Shown: positions 30,228 to 38,899 of the stretch, one piece after another | How the letters are laid out: every line of letters begins with the position of its first letter | Position numbering within the stretch: position 1 is the first letter of the stretch | DNA from: Acinetobacter portensis | GTDB taxonomy: Bacteria > Pseudomonadota > Gammaproteobacteria > Pseudomonadales > Moraxellaceae | DNA length: 64,000 nt | Assembly: GCF_009372215.1 (NCBI RefSeq) | Contig: NZ_LWRV01000082.1 | Span: 31,719 to 95,718, forward strand | Reading direction: 5' to 3' | Notes under the pieces: model-generated | Databases searched by the model: none | The model's input: the letters and a program-made list of their open reading frames with translations, nothing else | What the model was told of the DNA's origin: nothing | Translations under genes and position numbers: made by a program

Positions 30228-31000
30228 AAAGTATTATTATTAATGTAGATGATTTGGGCTTTTCACATGCAGTGAATCAAGCGGTAATTGACTTAGCGGA
30301 AAAGAAAAGAATTCAAGCAACGAGTTTTATGAGCTTAGGTGAAATTCATCAAAATGAAGTTCAAGCCTTAAAAAATCATCACATTGATATTGGTTTACAT
30401 TTTGATTTAACTGGCTTAGCAGGTGTGGGAAGCTTAAAAGATGTGTTATTAAAAGCATATTTAAGAAAATTTAATCGATCTGAGCTTGAAGTAATTATTC
30501 ATCAACAATTTGATCACTTTGAAAATAAAATTGGAAACATCCCCAGTTTTATTGATGGTCATCAGCATGTACATCAGTTTCCTCAAGTGCGTCAGACTTT
30601 ATTGGCGTGTATTGAACAACGATATAACCAGAAAATTCCTTTAAGAAATACTCAAACCTATCAAACAGATTTAAAAGCAAAAATCATCTACTTTTTAGGT
30701 GGATCTGCTTTAAAACAGGAATTAATCAAACAACAATGGCCTCATAATCCATCATTTGCAGGTATCTATGGTTTTAATACAGGCTTAGATGGCCTGAAGG
30801 GATTATGGGAAAGTTGGCTTGAAAATGCGCCCAATAATAGTGTCATTATGTGCCATCCTGCACAAATAGATCCAAATTGGACAGATGAAATTTATGCTGC
30901 GCGTTGCATTGAGTATGAGTGGTTGTTAAGTGATGAATTCTTGGAACTTTGGAATAAATACCATTGTCATGCGCAATCTTGGAAAAACTTGGCGCTTTAA
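30224..31000 (+). CDS. naxD: YdjC/ChbG-family deacetylase, probable NaxD
   Basis: A 258-residue carbohydrate deacetylase. Metal and catalytic residues are visible: NVDDLGFS (Asp pair, residues 7-8), HFDLTG and DGHQHVHQF. In Francisella and A. baumannii, NaxD removes acetate from GalNAc-polyprenyl phosphate so that galactosamine can be put on lipid A, and in A. baumannii this is PmrB-dependent and needed for polymyxin resistance. The assignment here rests on the family and on the ArnT-like/GT2/GtrA neighbours. A chitooligosaccharide deacetylase is the less likely alternative. It is the last gene of the operon. Confidence 0.7.
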   Translation: MKSIIINVDDLGFSHAVNQAVIDLAEKKRIQATSFMSLGEIHQNEVQALKNHHIDIGLHFDLTGLAGVGSLKDVLLKAYLRKFNRSELEVIIHQQFDHFENKIGNIPSFIDGHQHVHQFPQVRQTLLACIEQRYNQKIPLRNTQTYQTDLKAKIIYFLGGSALKQELIKQQWPHNPSFAGIYGFNTGLDGLKGLWESWLENAPNNSVIMCHPAQIDPNWTDEIYAARCIEYEWLLSDEFLELWNKYHCHAQSWKNLAL

Positions 31001-31179
31001 AATTTAAAAATACATTTCAAGTTATATTGAGTCATTGAAAAACAAGCCAAATCAGGATTGATACGCTTAAAAAGGCATTAACGGTTTATTAAAATGGCTA
31101 AGACGTGTAAAATTCTAGCTGATTTTTATTTATCCACCGTTTTTATCTTTTGAGGGTTTCCCTCGATCATAATCTCGCG

Positions 31180-31208
31180 GTGATATGCTCCATTGTGCGG
31201 GGCATCAC
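31180..31208 (+). promoter_or_regulatory. Hairpin just before the thrS ribosome binding site
   Basis: GTGAT-(AT)-GCTCC pairs with GGGGCATCAC (one G-U, two-base bulge) around a short loop. It ends six bases before AAGGA. A smaller hairpin, GAGGG-TTT-CCCTC, lies at 31152-31164. ThrRS represses its own translation in E. coli through such leader hairpins. Whether this is an operator is inference. Confidence 0.35.
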
Positions 31209-31224
31209 TCCTTAAGGATTTTTT

Positions 31225-33147
31225 ATGCCTATTATTACTTTGCCAAATGGCGATCAAAAACAATTTGATCATGCTGTTTCTGTTATGGACGTTGCACTAA
31301 GCATTGGTCCTGGTCTTGCAAAGAACACAGTTGCAGGTCGTGTAAATGACCGCCTTGTAGATGCAAGCGACTTAATTACAGAAGATGCGACCTTACAAAT
31401 TATTACGCCTAAAGATGAAGCTGGCGTAGAAATTATTCGCCATTCTTGCGCACATTTAGTAGGTCATGCTGTTAAGCAACTTTTCCCAGAAGCGAAAATG
31501 GTGATTGGCCCTGTTATTGAAGATGGTTTTTACTACGATATCTTCAGTGAAAAGCCATTTACTCTAGATGACTTAGCAGCAATTGAAGAGCGTATGAAAA
31601 AGCTCATCGATCAAGACTACGATGTTATTAAAAAAATGACACCGCGTGATGAAGTGATTGCAGAATTTACCAAACGTGGTGAAGACTATAAATTACGCTT
31701 GATTGCAGACATGCCTGAAGAAACAGAAATGGGCTTGTACTACCATCAAGATTATTTAGATATGTGTCGTGGTCCACACGTTCCAAATACTAAATTCTTA
31801 AAATCATTCAAACTCACTAAAATGTCAGGTGCTTACTGGCGTGGTGATGCGAAAAACGAACAGTTACAACGTATTTACGGTACAGCTTGGGCAGATAAAA
31901 AACAGCTTGCAGCGTATGTAAAACGTATTGAAGAAGCAGAAAAACGCGATCACCGTAAAATTGGTAAAGCGCTAGATTTATTCCATATGCAAGAAGAAGC
32001 ACCAGGTATGGTGTTCTGGCATCCGAACGGTTGGACAATTTACCAAGTACTTGAACAATACATGCGTAAAGTTCAACAAGCGAATGGCTACGAAGAAATT
32101 CGTACACCGCAAGTGGTTGACTTCTCGCTTTGGGAAAAATCAGGACATGCTGCAAACTATGCAGATGGCATGTTCACGACGCATTCTGAAAATCGTAACT
32201 ATGCAATTAAACCAATGAACTGTCCTTGTCACGTACAAGTGTTCAACCAAGGTTTAAAATCGTACCGTGATTTACCTGTACGTTTAGCAGAATTCGGTTC
32301 ATGTCACCGTAACGAGCCATCAGGTTCATTACATGGCATTATGCGTGTACGTGGTTTTACCCAAGATGATGCACATATTTTCTGTACTAAAGAACAAATT
32401 GGTCAAGAAGTTGCAGACTTTATTAAACTTACTTTAGATGTTTATAAAGACTTTGGCTTCGAAGAAGTACAAATGAAACTTTCAACACGTCCTGAAAAAC
32501 GTGTGGGTGATGATAAACTTTGGGATATGGCTGAAAAATCTTTAGCAGATGCTTTAGATGCAGCAGGTCTTGAATGGGATCTTCAGCCTGGTGAAGGTGC
32601 ATTCTACGGTCCGAAAATTGAATTCTCATTAAAAGATTGCTTAGGTCGTATCTGGCAATGCGGTACAATACAATGTGACTTCAACTTACCAGAACGTTTA
32701 GATGCGTCTTATGTAACTGAAGATAATGATCGAGATCAACCAGTTATGTTGCATCGTGCAATTCTTGGCAGTTTCGAACGTTTTATTGGTATACTAATTG
32801 AACATTACGCAGGATTTATGCCACCATGGTTGGCACCAGTTCAAGCGTGTGTGATGAATATTACAGATTCACAAGCAGTTGCGAGTGAGTCAGTCGTCGC
32901 AAAACTTAAAGAAAACGGTATTCGAGCTATTTCAGACTTGAGAAATGAGAAAATCGGCTTTAAGATTCGTGAACGTACATTAGAGCGTATTCCTTACTTA
33001 TTGGTTTTAGGTGACCGAGAAGTAGAGGAAGGAACAGTAAATGTTCGTACTCGCTCAGGAACAAATTTGGGTACTATGTCAATCGATGCTTTCGTTGATT
33101 TAGTAAAAGCAGCCGTAGCCGAACGCGGCCGGTACATTGTGGAGTAA
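31225..33147 (+). CDS. thrS: Threonyl-tRNA synthetase
   Basis: A 640-residue class II synthetase. The N-terminal TGS domain (residues 1-62) is followed by the editing domain ([18 protein letters not shown], near residue 73, and CRGPHVPNT). In the catalytic core, the zinc ligands are in [10 protein letters not shown] and [13 protein letters not shown], with motif 3 [22 protein letters not shown]-terminal anticodon-binding domain ends the protein. AAGGA precedes the ATG. infC follows after only five bases. Confidence 0.98.
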   Translation: MPIITLPNGDQKQFDHAVSVMDVALSIGPGLAKNTVAGRVNDRLVDASDLITEDATLQIITPKDEAGVEIIRHSCAHLVGHAVKQLFPEAKMVIGPVIEDGFYYDIFSEKPFTLDDLAAIEERMKKLIDQDYDVIKKMTPRDEVIAEFTKRGEDYKLRLIADMPEETEMGLYYHQDYLDMCRGPHVPNTKFLKSFKLTKMSGAYWRGDAKNEQLQRIYGTAWADKKQLAAYVKRIEEAEKRDHRKIGKALDLFHMQEEAPGMVFWHPNGWTIYQVLEQYMRKVQQANGYEEIRTPQVVDFSLWEKSGHAANYADGMFTTHSENRNYAIKPMNCPCHVQVFNQGLKSYRDLPVRLAEFGSCHRNEPSGSLHGIMRVRGFTQDDAHIFCTKEQIGQEVADFIKLTLDVYKDFGFEEVQMKLSTRPEKRVGDDKLWDMAEKSLADALDAAGLEWDLQPGEGAFYGPKIEFSLKDCLGRIWQCGTIQCDFNLPERLDASYVTEDNDRDQPVMLHRAILGSFERFIGILIEHYAGFMPPWLAPVQACVMNITDSQAVASESVVAKLKENGIRAISDLRNEKIGFKIRERTLERIPYLLVLGDREVEEGTVNVRTRSGTNLGTMSIDAFVDLVKAAVAERGRYIVE

Positions 33148-33152
33148 CAGCG

Positions 33153-33701
33153 ATTAAACAGCCTGACCGTAATCAACAGGGCGGAAAGTCAAACCGTCCT
33201 GCTTTGAATGATGAAATTCGTGCAAAAGAAGTCCGTCTTGTAGACGAAAATGGTGAGCAAAAAGGTATTGTTAGCCTTGCAGAAGCAGTTCGCGCTGCTG
33301 AAAGCGTAGATCTTGACTTGGTTGAGATTGTTGCAAATGCAGAGCCACCAGTCTGCAAAATCATGGACTTTAACAAGCATTTGTTTGATCTTAAGCAAAA
33401 GCAGAAAGAAGCGAAGAAAAAACAACATCAAGTACAGGTGAAAGAAATCAAGCTACGCCCTGGTACTGATGTAGGTGATTACAACGTAAAATTACGTTCA
33501 ATTATCAAGTTCCTTGAAGAAGGTAACAAGGTAAAAATCACTTTACGTTTCCGTGGTCGTGAGATGGCTCACCAGCAGTTAGGTCTTGCTCAATTACAAA
33601 AAATTGAAGCTGACGTAACAGATTATGGTGTTGTTGAACAAACGCCAAAAATGGAAGGTCGTCAAATGGGTATGCTACTTGGTCCTAAAAAGAAAAAGTA
33701 A
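33153..33701 (+). CDS. infC: Translation initiation factor IF-3 (ATT start)
   Basis: Binds the 30S subunit and checks start-codon pairing. I place the start at ATT 33153, eight bases after GGAG and five bases after the thrS stop, giving 182 residues (E. coli 180). The N-terminus [18 protein letters not shown] precedes the conserved [18 protein letters not shown]. No ATG or GTG is available upstream of this block. The next usable codon, TTG 33204, would remove 17 residues and has no ribosome binding site. E. coli infC also uses the rare AUU, which lets IF-3 repress its own synthesis. Confidence 0.9.
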   Translation: MKQPDRNQQGGKSNRPALNDEIRAKEVRLVDENGEQKGIVSLAEAVRAAESVDLDLVEIVANAEPPVCKIMDFNKHLFDLKQKQKEAKKKQHQVQVKEIKLRPGTDVGDYNVKLRSIIKFLEEGNKVKITLRFRGREMAHQQLGLAQLQKIEADVTDYGVVEQTPKMEGRQMGMLLGPKKKK

Positions 33702-33713
33702 GCATCTCTTGAT

Positions 33714-33745
33714 AAAAAAAGCACTGCACTTGCAGTGCTTTTTTT
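33714..33745 (+). terminator. Terminator after infC
   Basis: AAAAAAAGCACTGCA pairs with TGCAGTGCTTTTTTT around a CT loop. The stem is perfect, with T7. It separates infC from rpmI-rplT, which are usually in the same transcript. Confidence 0.93.
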
Positions 33746-33977
33746 ATGTATAAAAATGATTTGTATATGTTTGGCTTTAATCATATAAATAGAGAGGTAA
33801 ATAGGTAAGTTATTGGCGTTTCTATAAGGCTATATGTGCTTAAATAAACGTTAAAATAATGAAAAATTATATCGATTAATTTTGTGAAATTTAAAGTATT
33901 AGCAACAATTCAAGTTTATTAATCATGCTATAACAGTTTTATATAGTTAAGAATAGAAAAAACCAAAGGGATAAAAC

Positions 33978-34595
33978 ATGATAGATCTATATTATTGGGG
34001 AACACCCAATGGTCTGAAAATAGCAATTGCTTTGGAAGAGATGGGTTTAGATTATGCAATTATCCCTATTAATATTTTAGAAGATGATCAGTTTCAAGCA
34101 GATTTTTTAAGAATATCACCTAATAATAAAATTCCTGCCATTGTCGATCAGGATGGTCCAAACCATCAATCCATCTCAGTGTTTGAATCTGGTGCTATTT
34201 TGCAATATTTAGGACGTAAAACAGGTTTGTTTTATCCGCAAGATGAACAAGCACGTGTTGATGTTGAGCAATGGTTGATGTGGCAAATGGGGGGCTTTGG
34301 TCCATTGTTGGGGCAAAATCATCACTTTAATAAATTTGCATCTGAACAGGTTCCATATGCAATTGAGCGTTTTAATAAAGAAGCAAAACGATTATATGGT
34401 GTGTTAGAAAATCAACTCATTGGACAGCAATTTGTTGCAGGTGAGTATTCAATTGCAGATATCGCAATTTATCCTTGGATACGTCGCTATGAATGGCAAA
34501 ATATTAATTTGGATGAATATCCAAATGTGAAAGCATATATGGAGCGAATAGATGCTCGTCCTGCTGTACAGAAAGCATTAGCGATACAAGTTTAA
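33978..34595 (+). CDS. yfcG: Nu-class glutathione transferase-like protein (YfcG-like)
   Basis: A 205-residue GST-fold protein close in pattern to E. coli YfcG, a glutathione-dependent disulfide reductase. Features are TPNGLKIAIALEE at residue 9, ISPNNKIPAIVDQDGP with the glutathione-binding VFESGAILQYLGRKTG, and GGFGPLLGQNHHFNKFASEQ in the C-terminal domain. It is monocistronic, with a small terminator after it, and lies in the block that separates infC from rpmI. Confidence 0.85.
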   Translation: MIDLYYWGTPNGLKIAIALEEMGLDYAIIPINILEDDQFQADFLRISPNNKIPAIVDQDGPNHQSISVFESGAILQYLGRKTGLFYPQDEQARVDVEQWLMWQMGGFGPLLGQNHHFNKFASEQVPYAIERFNKEAKRLYGVLENQLIGQQFVAGEYSIADIAIYPWIRRYEWQNINLDEYPNVKAYMERIDARPAVQKALAIQV

Positions 34596-34615
34596 AATTT
34601 CTTTTATGCTAAGAT

Positions 34616-34644
34616 GAAAGACCACCCAAAGCGGTGGTTTTTTA
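34616..34644 (+). terminator. Terminator after yfcG
   Basis: ACCACC pairs with GGTGGT around CAAAGC, extended by flanking A and T bases and followed by T6. Confidence 0.75.
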
Positions 34645-34658
34645 TTGGATAAAATTGC

Positions 34659-34946
34659 ATGAAAGACTTCATTTTAAACTTAACCCGAATTCTGGAAAAT
34701 AACGCTAAAGTCTATTGGAGTATCATTATTGGTATTGTTGGATGTTTAGCATTATTTGTGGTTGAGGCCATACATGTGCAAAATATTTTGGCAGCACTTA
34801 ATACCAAAGACCAAATTCTAATGAAAACAACCATCGATCCTATTTCACAAATTTATTTTTGGGTACGTGTGGCTGTTATTGTTGTAATGGTGATTTGGGC
34901 AAATTTTGAATATTTAAAAACCAAGAAAAAATTAGGCTTGAAGTAA
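34659..34946 (+). CDS. Small two-helix membrane protein of unknown function
   Basis: 95 residues with two hydrophobic segments (about residues 19-38, IIIGIVGCLALFVVEAI, and about residues 66-85, IYFWVRVAVIVVMVIWAN) and a Lys-rich C-terminus (KTKKKLGLK). I do not recognise the family. The ATG lacks a strong ribosome binding site. It lies six bases before yqaA, so the two are probably cotranscribed. Confidence 0.65.
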   Translation: MKDFILNLTRILENNAKVYWSIIIGIVGCLALFVVEAIHVQNILAALNTKDQILMKTTIDPISQIYFWVRVAVIVVMVIWANFEYLKTKKKLGLK

Positions 34947-34952
34947 ATCTAG

Positions 34953-35381
34953 ATGTGGGCTTTCTTTTTACTTTTTATTTCTGCTTTTGGTGCGGCAACA
35001 TTATTGCCACTACAGTCAGAAGCCGTTCTTCTTGGTTTGTTTGCAGAAGGGAGCCAATCTATTTTTTGGTTAATTGTGGTTGCGAGTTTGGGAAATGTCC
35101 TTGGCTCGTGCGTGAATTGGTATTTAGGTTTAAAGATAGAACATTATAAAAATAAAAAGTGGTTTCCTGTTTCTGAAGCTAAAATGCTTCAAGCGCAGAG
35201 TATCTATCAGAAATATGGCTTTTGGTCTTTGTTACTGAGTTGGGTGCCTATTATTGGAGATCCCATTACTTTAATCGCAGGGCTTTTAAAAGAAAATTTT
35301 GTTCGATTTTTATTGGTTGTGAGTGTTGCTAAAGTAAGTCGTTATTTGTGTGTTTATTGGATTTTTAGAGATTTTTTCTAA
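34953..35381 (+). CDS. yqaA: YqaA-type inner membrane protein (DedA/VTT-related)
   Basis: 142 residues with three or four transmembrane helices, matching E. coli YqaA in length and pattern: FISAFGAATLLPLQSEAVLLGLF, LGNVLGSCVNWYLG, a KYG-x-LLLSWVPIIGDPITLIAGLL core and a C-terminal aromatic helix. The VTT/SNARE-associated superfamily includes DedA proteins involved in undecaprenyl phosphate or phospholipid translocation. The exact substrate of YqaA is not known. It is cotranscribed with the small membrane protein before it. Confidence 0.85.
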   Translation: MWAFFLLFISAFGAATLLPLQSEAVLLGLFAEGSQSIFWLIVVASLGNVLGSCVNWYLGLKIEHYKNKKWFPVSEAKMLQAQSIYQKYGFWSLLLSWVPIIGDPITLIAGLLKENFVRFLLVVSVAKVSRYLCVYWIFRDFF

Positions 35382-35449
35382 TTATTCATAAAGGAAGATG
35401 ACTAAAACATATTAGAAGTAAATGAATTTAGTCATCCATATTTTAAGAT

Positions 35450-36181
35450 TTAAGCACAACCATCATACTTAAATTGAATTTCATCTTTTAAGTGAGACTT
35501 TTTATAAATCCAAAATTTACGCGGTACATCAACATGAGCATTCGAAATAGATTGAATTACTTTTTGGTCTAAGTCGTAAACACCAGAACCTTTCTTAATT
35601 TTGACTTTTTTCACATCGCCATGTTTGTCTACTTTAAAGCTAAAAGTGACACTACGATTATGACCATTTAAATTATCTGTATTTACAGAAATTTGAGGTT
35701 GTGCACGATATTGGAAAGATGTTTTCTCACCTGATTTTTGTGCAGCCCAATTTTTAGAATTAAAATCATATGAACATTGAACTTCATCTTCTTCAATGAA
35801 TCTTAAATTAAATGTTTGAAAACCAATGGTTGCGACAGCATTATCTTCTTCAATATACGGTTTAACTTTAGATACACGAACAGCTTGAATTAAAAGGTCG
35901 TCTAAATTTTTTAATCCTGTACTTTCTTGAACCGTTGCTTTGGTGACATTACCCGATTCATCGGCATATACGCGTAAAATAGCAGCACGATTTTTTTCTT
36001 TTAAATCTTCATTTTTGTATTTAGGTTGGGGAAATTTTTCCCACTGAATACGTGTGGTTAAATGCGCACCTAATGCTGCACTTTTTTGGGTATTCAATTT
36101 TTTAGATGTATTATTTTCTTGGCTATATGCTGTAGAAAAAGGTAATACAAGCAATAAACTAGCACACAGGATACTTTTCAT
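35450..36181 (-). CDS. Exported protein with two TonB C-terminal-like domains
   Basis: A 243-residue protein with a cleavable signal peptide (about residues 1-20, ending AYSQ) and two related domains of the TonB C-terminal fold. The first is at about residues 65-120 (AAILRVYADESGNVTKATVQ then STGLKNLDDLLIQAV). The second is at about residues 160-225 (VTFSFKVDKHGDVKKVKIK then GSGVYDLDQKVIQSI). It lacks the Pro-rich spacer of true TonB, and its hydrophobic N-terminus reads as a signal peptide and not an anchor. It is probably a periplasmic protein, not an energy transducer. It lies downstream of the MFS gene on the same strand. Confidence 0.7.
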   Translation of the reverse strand: MKSILCASLLLVLPFSTAYSQENNTSKKLNTQKSAALGAHLTTRIQWEKFPQPKYKNEDLKEKNRAAILRVYADESGNVTKATVQESTGLKNLDDLLIQAVRVSKVKPYIEEDNAVATIGFQTFNLRFIEEDEVQCSYDFNSKNWAAQKSGEKTSFQYRAQPQISVNTDNLNGHNRSVTFSFKVDKHGDVKKVKIKKGSGVYDLDQKVIQSISNAHVDVPRKFWIYKKSHLKDEIQFKYDGCA

Positions 36182-36291
36182 AATTTGAATATCTTAATCG
36201 AGTTGTATATCGAAAATAGTGAATTAAACTCAGCAAGTATTTCCTGAATTGAAAATACTCGCAAGTATTAAATAAAATTAAGTGAAATTTC

Positions 36292-37545
36292 TTATGTGTT
36301 GTTACCTTTATTAATATCGACAGAGAATAGATCTTTGGTTTTAATCCAACTCACCGTAACGACAGCCATGGTGATACATCCTCCAAAAACTGTTGCCATA
36401 ACAGCCCCCATATACTTCGCAGCAAAGCCAGACTCAAAAGCACCAAGCTCATTACTACTTGAAACGAACATACCGTTTACTGCGGCAACGCGTCCACGCA
36501 TATTTTCAGGTGGATAAATTTGTAAAATCGTTTGTCGAATAACAACAGAAATACTGTCGCAAGCACCCGTCATTGCCAGTGCGAATAATGATAGCCACAT
36601 ATAGTTTGAAAATGCGAAAACTAATGTGAATATTCCAAAGCCAGCAACTGCAAGTAGCATATTGCGCCATGCATGATGTGTTGGTGGGAACTTGGTTAAT
36701 ATCATCATGGTAATGAGTGCGCCAATCGCTGGTGCTGCACGTAAATAACCCAGTCCTTCGGGTCCAACTTTTAAAATATCTTCTGCAAAAATAGGAAGTA
36801 GGGCAATCACACCACCAAAAAGTACAGAAACTAAATCTAATGAAATTGCCCAAAGTACAATTTTAGTTTTCAAAATAAATTTAAAACCATCTTTTAAGCT
36901 TTCTCTTATGTTCTCAGTTTCTATTGACGGGAATGTACGTTTTTTTAAGAGGTTGACGAGGATAAAGCAAATTGTTAATAAAATAGCGACAGAGATTAAG
37001 CTCGTTTCACGACCTAAAAATGCCAACATAAAACCACCAAGCATTGGTCCTAAAATTGCACCCGTTTGCCAGCCAATGGTTGTCCATGTCGCGCCATTGG
37101 CATATAAATCTTTGGGTATTAAAAATGGTTTTAATGATGTTGCTGATGGACTATATAAGCCTCGAATTGTACCTAAGCCAAAAATGACGGCATAAATACT
37201 CCAAGCAAGAGTATGTGTGGAAATTTGACCTAAGCCATAGCTATGAAATAACCACCATAAAATGATGGGCATGGGCACTGCAAAAAATAAACATATTTTC
37301 ATAATGATTTGTTTATTAAAACGATCTGCAAAATAACCACCCCAAAGCGACAAGCCGATATACGGTATGGCTTCTGCTAAACCAATTAAGCCAAGCGTAA
37401 GTGGGTCTTTGGTAATTTGATATAAAGAATAGGCAACAATAATTTCTTGAATAAGAATAGCTAAAGTTAAAAAAAGTTGATTTAAGGTAATAATTGAAAA
37501 GTCACGATACCGAAGTGCCGCGAAAGCGTCCTGTGCTATTTTCAT
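36292..37545 (-). CDS. MFS exporter (EntS-like)
   Basis: A 417-residue major facilitator transporter with 12 predicted helices. N-terminal AFAALRYRDFSIITLNQLF and the loop 2-3 motif WGGYFADRFNKQIIMKI fit the DHA3/EntS-like drug and siderophore exporter group. IYPPENMRGRVAAVNGMFV is also typical of that group. The substrate cannot be inferred. It is convergent neither with rpmI nor yqaA. It is transcribed toward the TonB-like gene and divergently from rpmI. Confidence 0.82.
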   Translation of the reverse strand: MKIAQDAFAALRYRDFSIITLNQLFLTLAILIQEIIVAYSLYQITKDPLTLGLIGLAEAIPYIGLSLWGGYFADRFNKQIIMKICLFFAVPMPIILWWLFHSYGLGQISTHTLAWSIYAVIFGLGTIRGLYSPSATSLKPFLIPKDLYANGATWTTIGWQTGAILGPMLGGFMLAFLGRETSLISVAILLTICFILVNLLKKRTFPSIETENIRESLKDGFKFILKTKIVLWAISLDLVSVLFGGVIALLPIFAEDILKVGPEGLGYLRAAPAIGALITMMILTKFPPTHHAWRNMLLAVAGFGIFTLVFAFSNYMWLSLFALAMTGACDSISVVIRQTILQIYPPENMRGRVAAVNGMFVSSSNELGAFESGFAAKYMGAVMATVFGGCITMAVVTVSWIKTKDLFSVDINKGNNT

Positions 37546-37690
37546 GTTGTACTATTTTTAAAGAGATGGAAAATTATACTGCGGAATATCTGTAAGTTTA
37601 TATGTTCATTTTTTAAATATATAGCGCAAAATTTGAAGACAATCTTGATCTCAATAAAAATAATTGCTTTTGTTTTGAGCAGGGATGCAT

Positions 37691-37769
37691 TAGAATATGC
37701 GCTCCCTTACCTGCAGGTCGTTTTTGCAATGGTGCAGACGTTCCGAACAGGTGTTCAAAAGAGGTTGTT
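37691..37769 (+). promoter_or_regulatory. Promoter and structured leader of rpmI-rplT
   Basis: A -10-like TAGAAT at 37691-37696 would give a leader of about 65 bases. The leader holds the palindrome ACCTGCAGGT (37709-37718) and a GAACA-GG-TGTTC hairpin just before AGAGG. Ribosomal protein L20 represses rpmI-rplT through leader RNA in other bacteria. This leader could do the same, but I cannot model it. Confidence 0.4.
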
Positions 37770-37964
37770 ATGCCTAAGATGAAAACTCGCCGTGGTGCAG
37801 CTAAACGCTTTAAAGCGACTGCTAACGGTTTTAAGCGTAAACAAGCGTTCAAACGCCACATTTTGACCAAAAAATCTGCTAAGCGTATTCGTCAATTACG
37901 CGGCTGTGTAATGGTTCACGTAAGTGACGTTGCTTCAGTTCGCCGTATGTGCCCATACATCTAA
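37770..37964 (+). CDS. rpmI: 50S ribosomal protein L35
   Basis: 64 residues, very basic, with the L35 hallmark [20 protein letters not shown] and [16 protein letters not shown] precedes the ATG. rplT follows after 12 bases. Unusually, infC is 4 kb upstream and not adjacent. Confidence 0.98.
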   Translation: MPKMKTRRGAAKRFKATANGFKRKQAFKRHILTKKSAKRIRQLRGCVMVHVSDVASVRRMCPYI

Positions 37965-37976
37965 GGAGATTTATAA

Positions 37977-38336
37977 ATGGCTCGTGTAAAACGTGGTGTT
38001 CAGGCGCATCGTCGTCATAAAAAAATTCTTGCTCGTGCTAAAGGTTACTACGGCGCTCGCTCACGTGTTTATCGTGTAGCGTTCCAAGCAGTAATTAAAG
38101 CAGGTCAATATGCTTACCGTGACCGTCGTCAAAAGAAACGTCAATTCCGTGCTTTATGGATTGCGCGTATCAATGCTGGCGCACGTCAAAATGGTTTGTC
38201 GTACAGCCGTATGATTTCTGGCTTGAAAAAAGCTCAGATCATCATCGACCGTCGCGTACTTGCTGACATCGCTATGCATGATTCAGTTGCATTTGCTGCT
38301 ATCGCTGAAAAAGCGAAAAGCGCATTAGCTGCTTAA
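37977..38336 (+). CDS. rplT: 50S ribosomal protein L20
   Basis: 119 residues. L20 is needed for early 50S assembly and represses its own operon. It begins [20 protein letters not shown] and continues with [22 protein letters not shown], as in all L20 proteins. AAGGAG lies eight bases before the ATG. A terminator follows. Confidence 0.99.
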   Translation: MARVKRGVQAHRRHKKILARAKGYYGARSRVYRVAFQAVIKAGQYAYRDRRQKKRQFRALWIARINAGARQNGLSYSRMISGLKKAQIIIDRRVLADIAMHDSVAFAAIAEKAKSALAA

Positions 38337-38352
38337 TCATCTTAGATGATTT

Positions 38353-38381
38353 AAAAAAGACCGCTTTTAGCGGTCTTTTTT
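38353..38381. terminator. Bidirectional terminator after rplT
   Basis: AAAAAAGACCGCT pairs with AGCGGTCTTTTT around TTT. It also lies just beyond the stop of the convergent gene at 38394. Confidence 0.92.
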
Positions 38382-38393
38382 ATTGCCTAATAT

Positions 38394-38801
38394 TTACTGT
38401 GGGAATAATTCTGTGTGAATATCCCCATTGCAACCGAAATATTGAACTTTTGCACCGTTAATCCAAACAATATACCCAATACAGCCAGCCTCATAAGTGA
38501 GGTCTTTAAACTCGGGATACATCACAGTACCTGATTGAGTTTGCAAAATTGCAGATTTAATTTTTGCAGCATCAAAATTTTTAGAAATCTTTTCAGGATG
38601 TGCTTCAAACTCTAAACGTAAGCTACTTCCATTTGAAAGATAGTAGGTCGTTTCTCCACGTCGATAGTTAACATTATACGATTCAATATCTATTGAAATA
38701 AGTTGTTGAATAACTTCACCAAAGTGGATTTTGCCTGTATTGGATTTGGTGAATACATTATTAATAATGGAAATTTGTTGTTGATTAAAATGAGACATCA
38801 A
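38394..38801 (-). CDS. DUF1398-like (YbcV-like) small protein
   Basis: A 135-residue soluble protein without a signal peptide. It has two similar halves: N-terminal INNVFTKSNTGKIHFGEVIQQL then SYNVNYRRGETTYYLSNG, and C-terminal YEAGCIGYIVWINGAKVQYFGCNGD ending TELFP. This repeated YxVxxxxGxxxYxxxNG pattern resembles the DUF1398/YbcV family (phage-associated in E. coli, function unknown). I am moderately sure of the family. It is transcribed toward rplT and follows another minus-strand gene of unknown function. Confidence 0.6.
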   Translation of the reverse strand: MMSHFNQQQISIINNVFTKSNTGKIHFGEVIQQLISIDIESYNVNYRRGETTYYLSNGSSLRLEFEAHPEKISKNFDAAKIKSAILQTQSGTVMYPEFKDLTYEAGCIGYIVWINGAKVQYFGCNGDIHTELFPQ

Positions 38802-38899
38802 GCTTCTACTTTTATTGATTGTTAAGTTTATCGATTTATAATTTTATTCAAATGTCGACATGCATTTTAGCGCATTTAAAATGCATGTCAAAACAGTGG

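Noticed and set aside
33746..33977. Non-coding RNA or tRNA in the gap after infC
   Set aside because: No cloverleaf or stable structure beyond the terminator, only AT-rich DNA and the yfcG upstream region.
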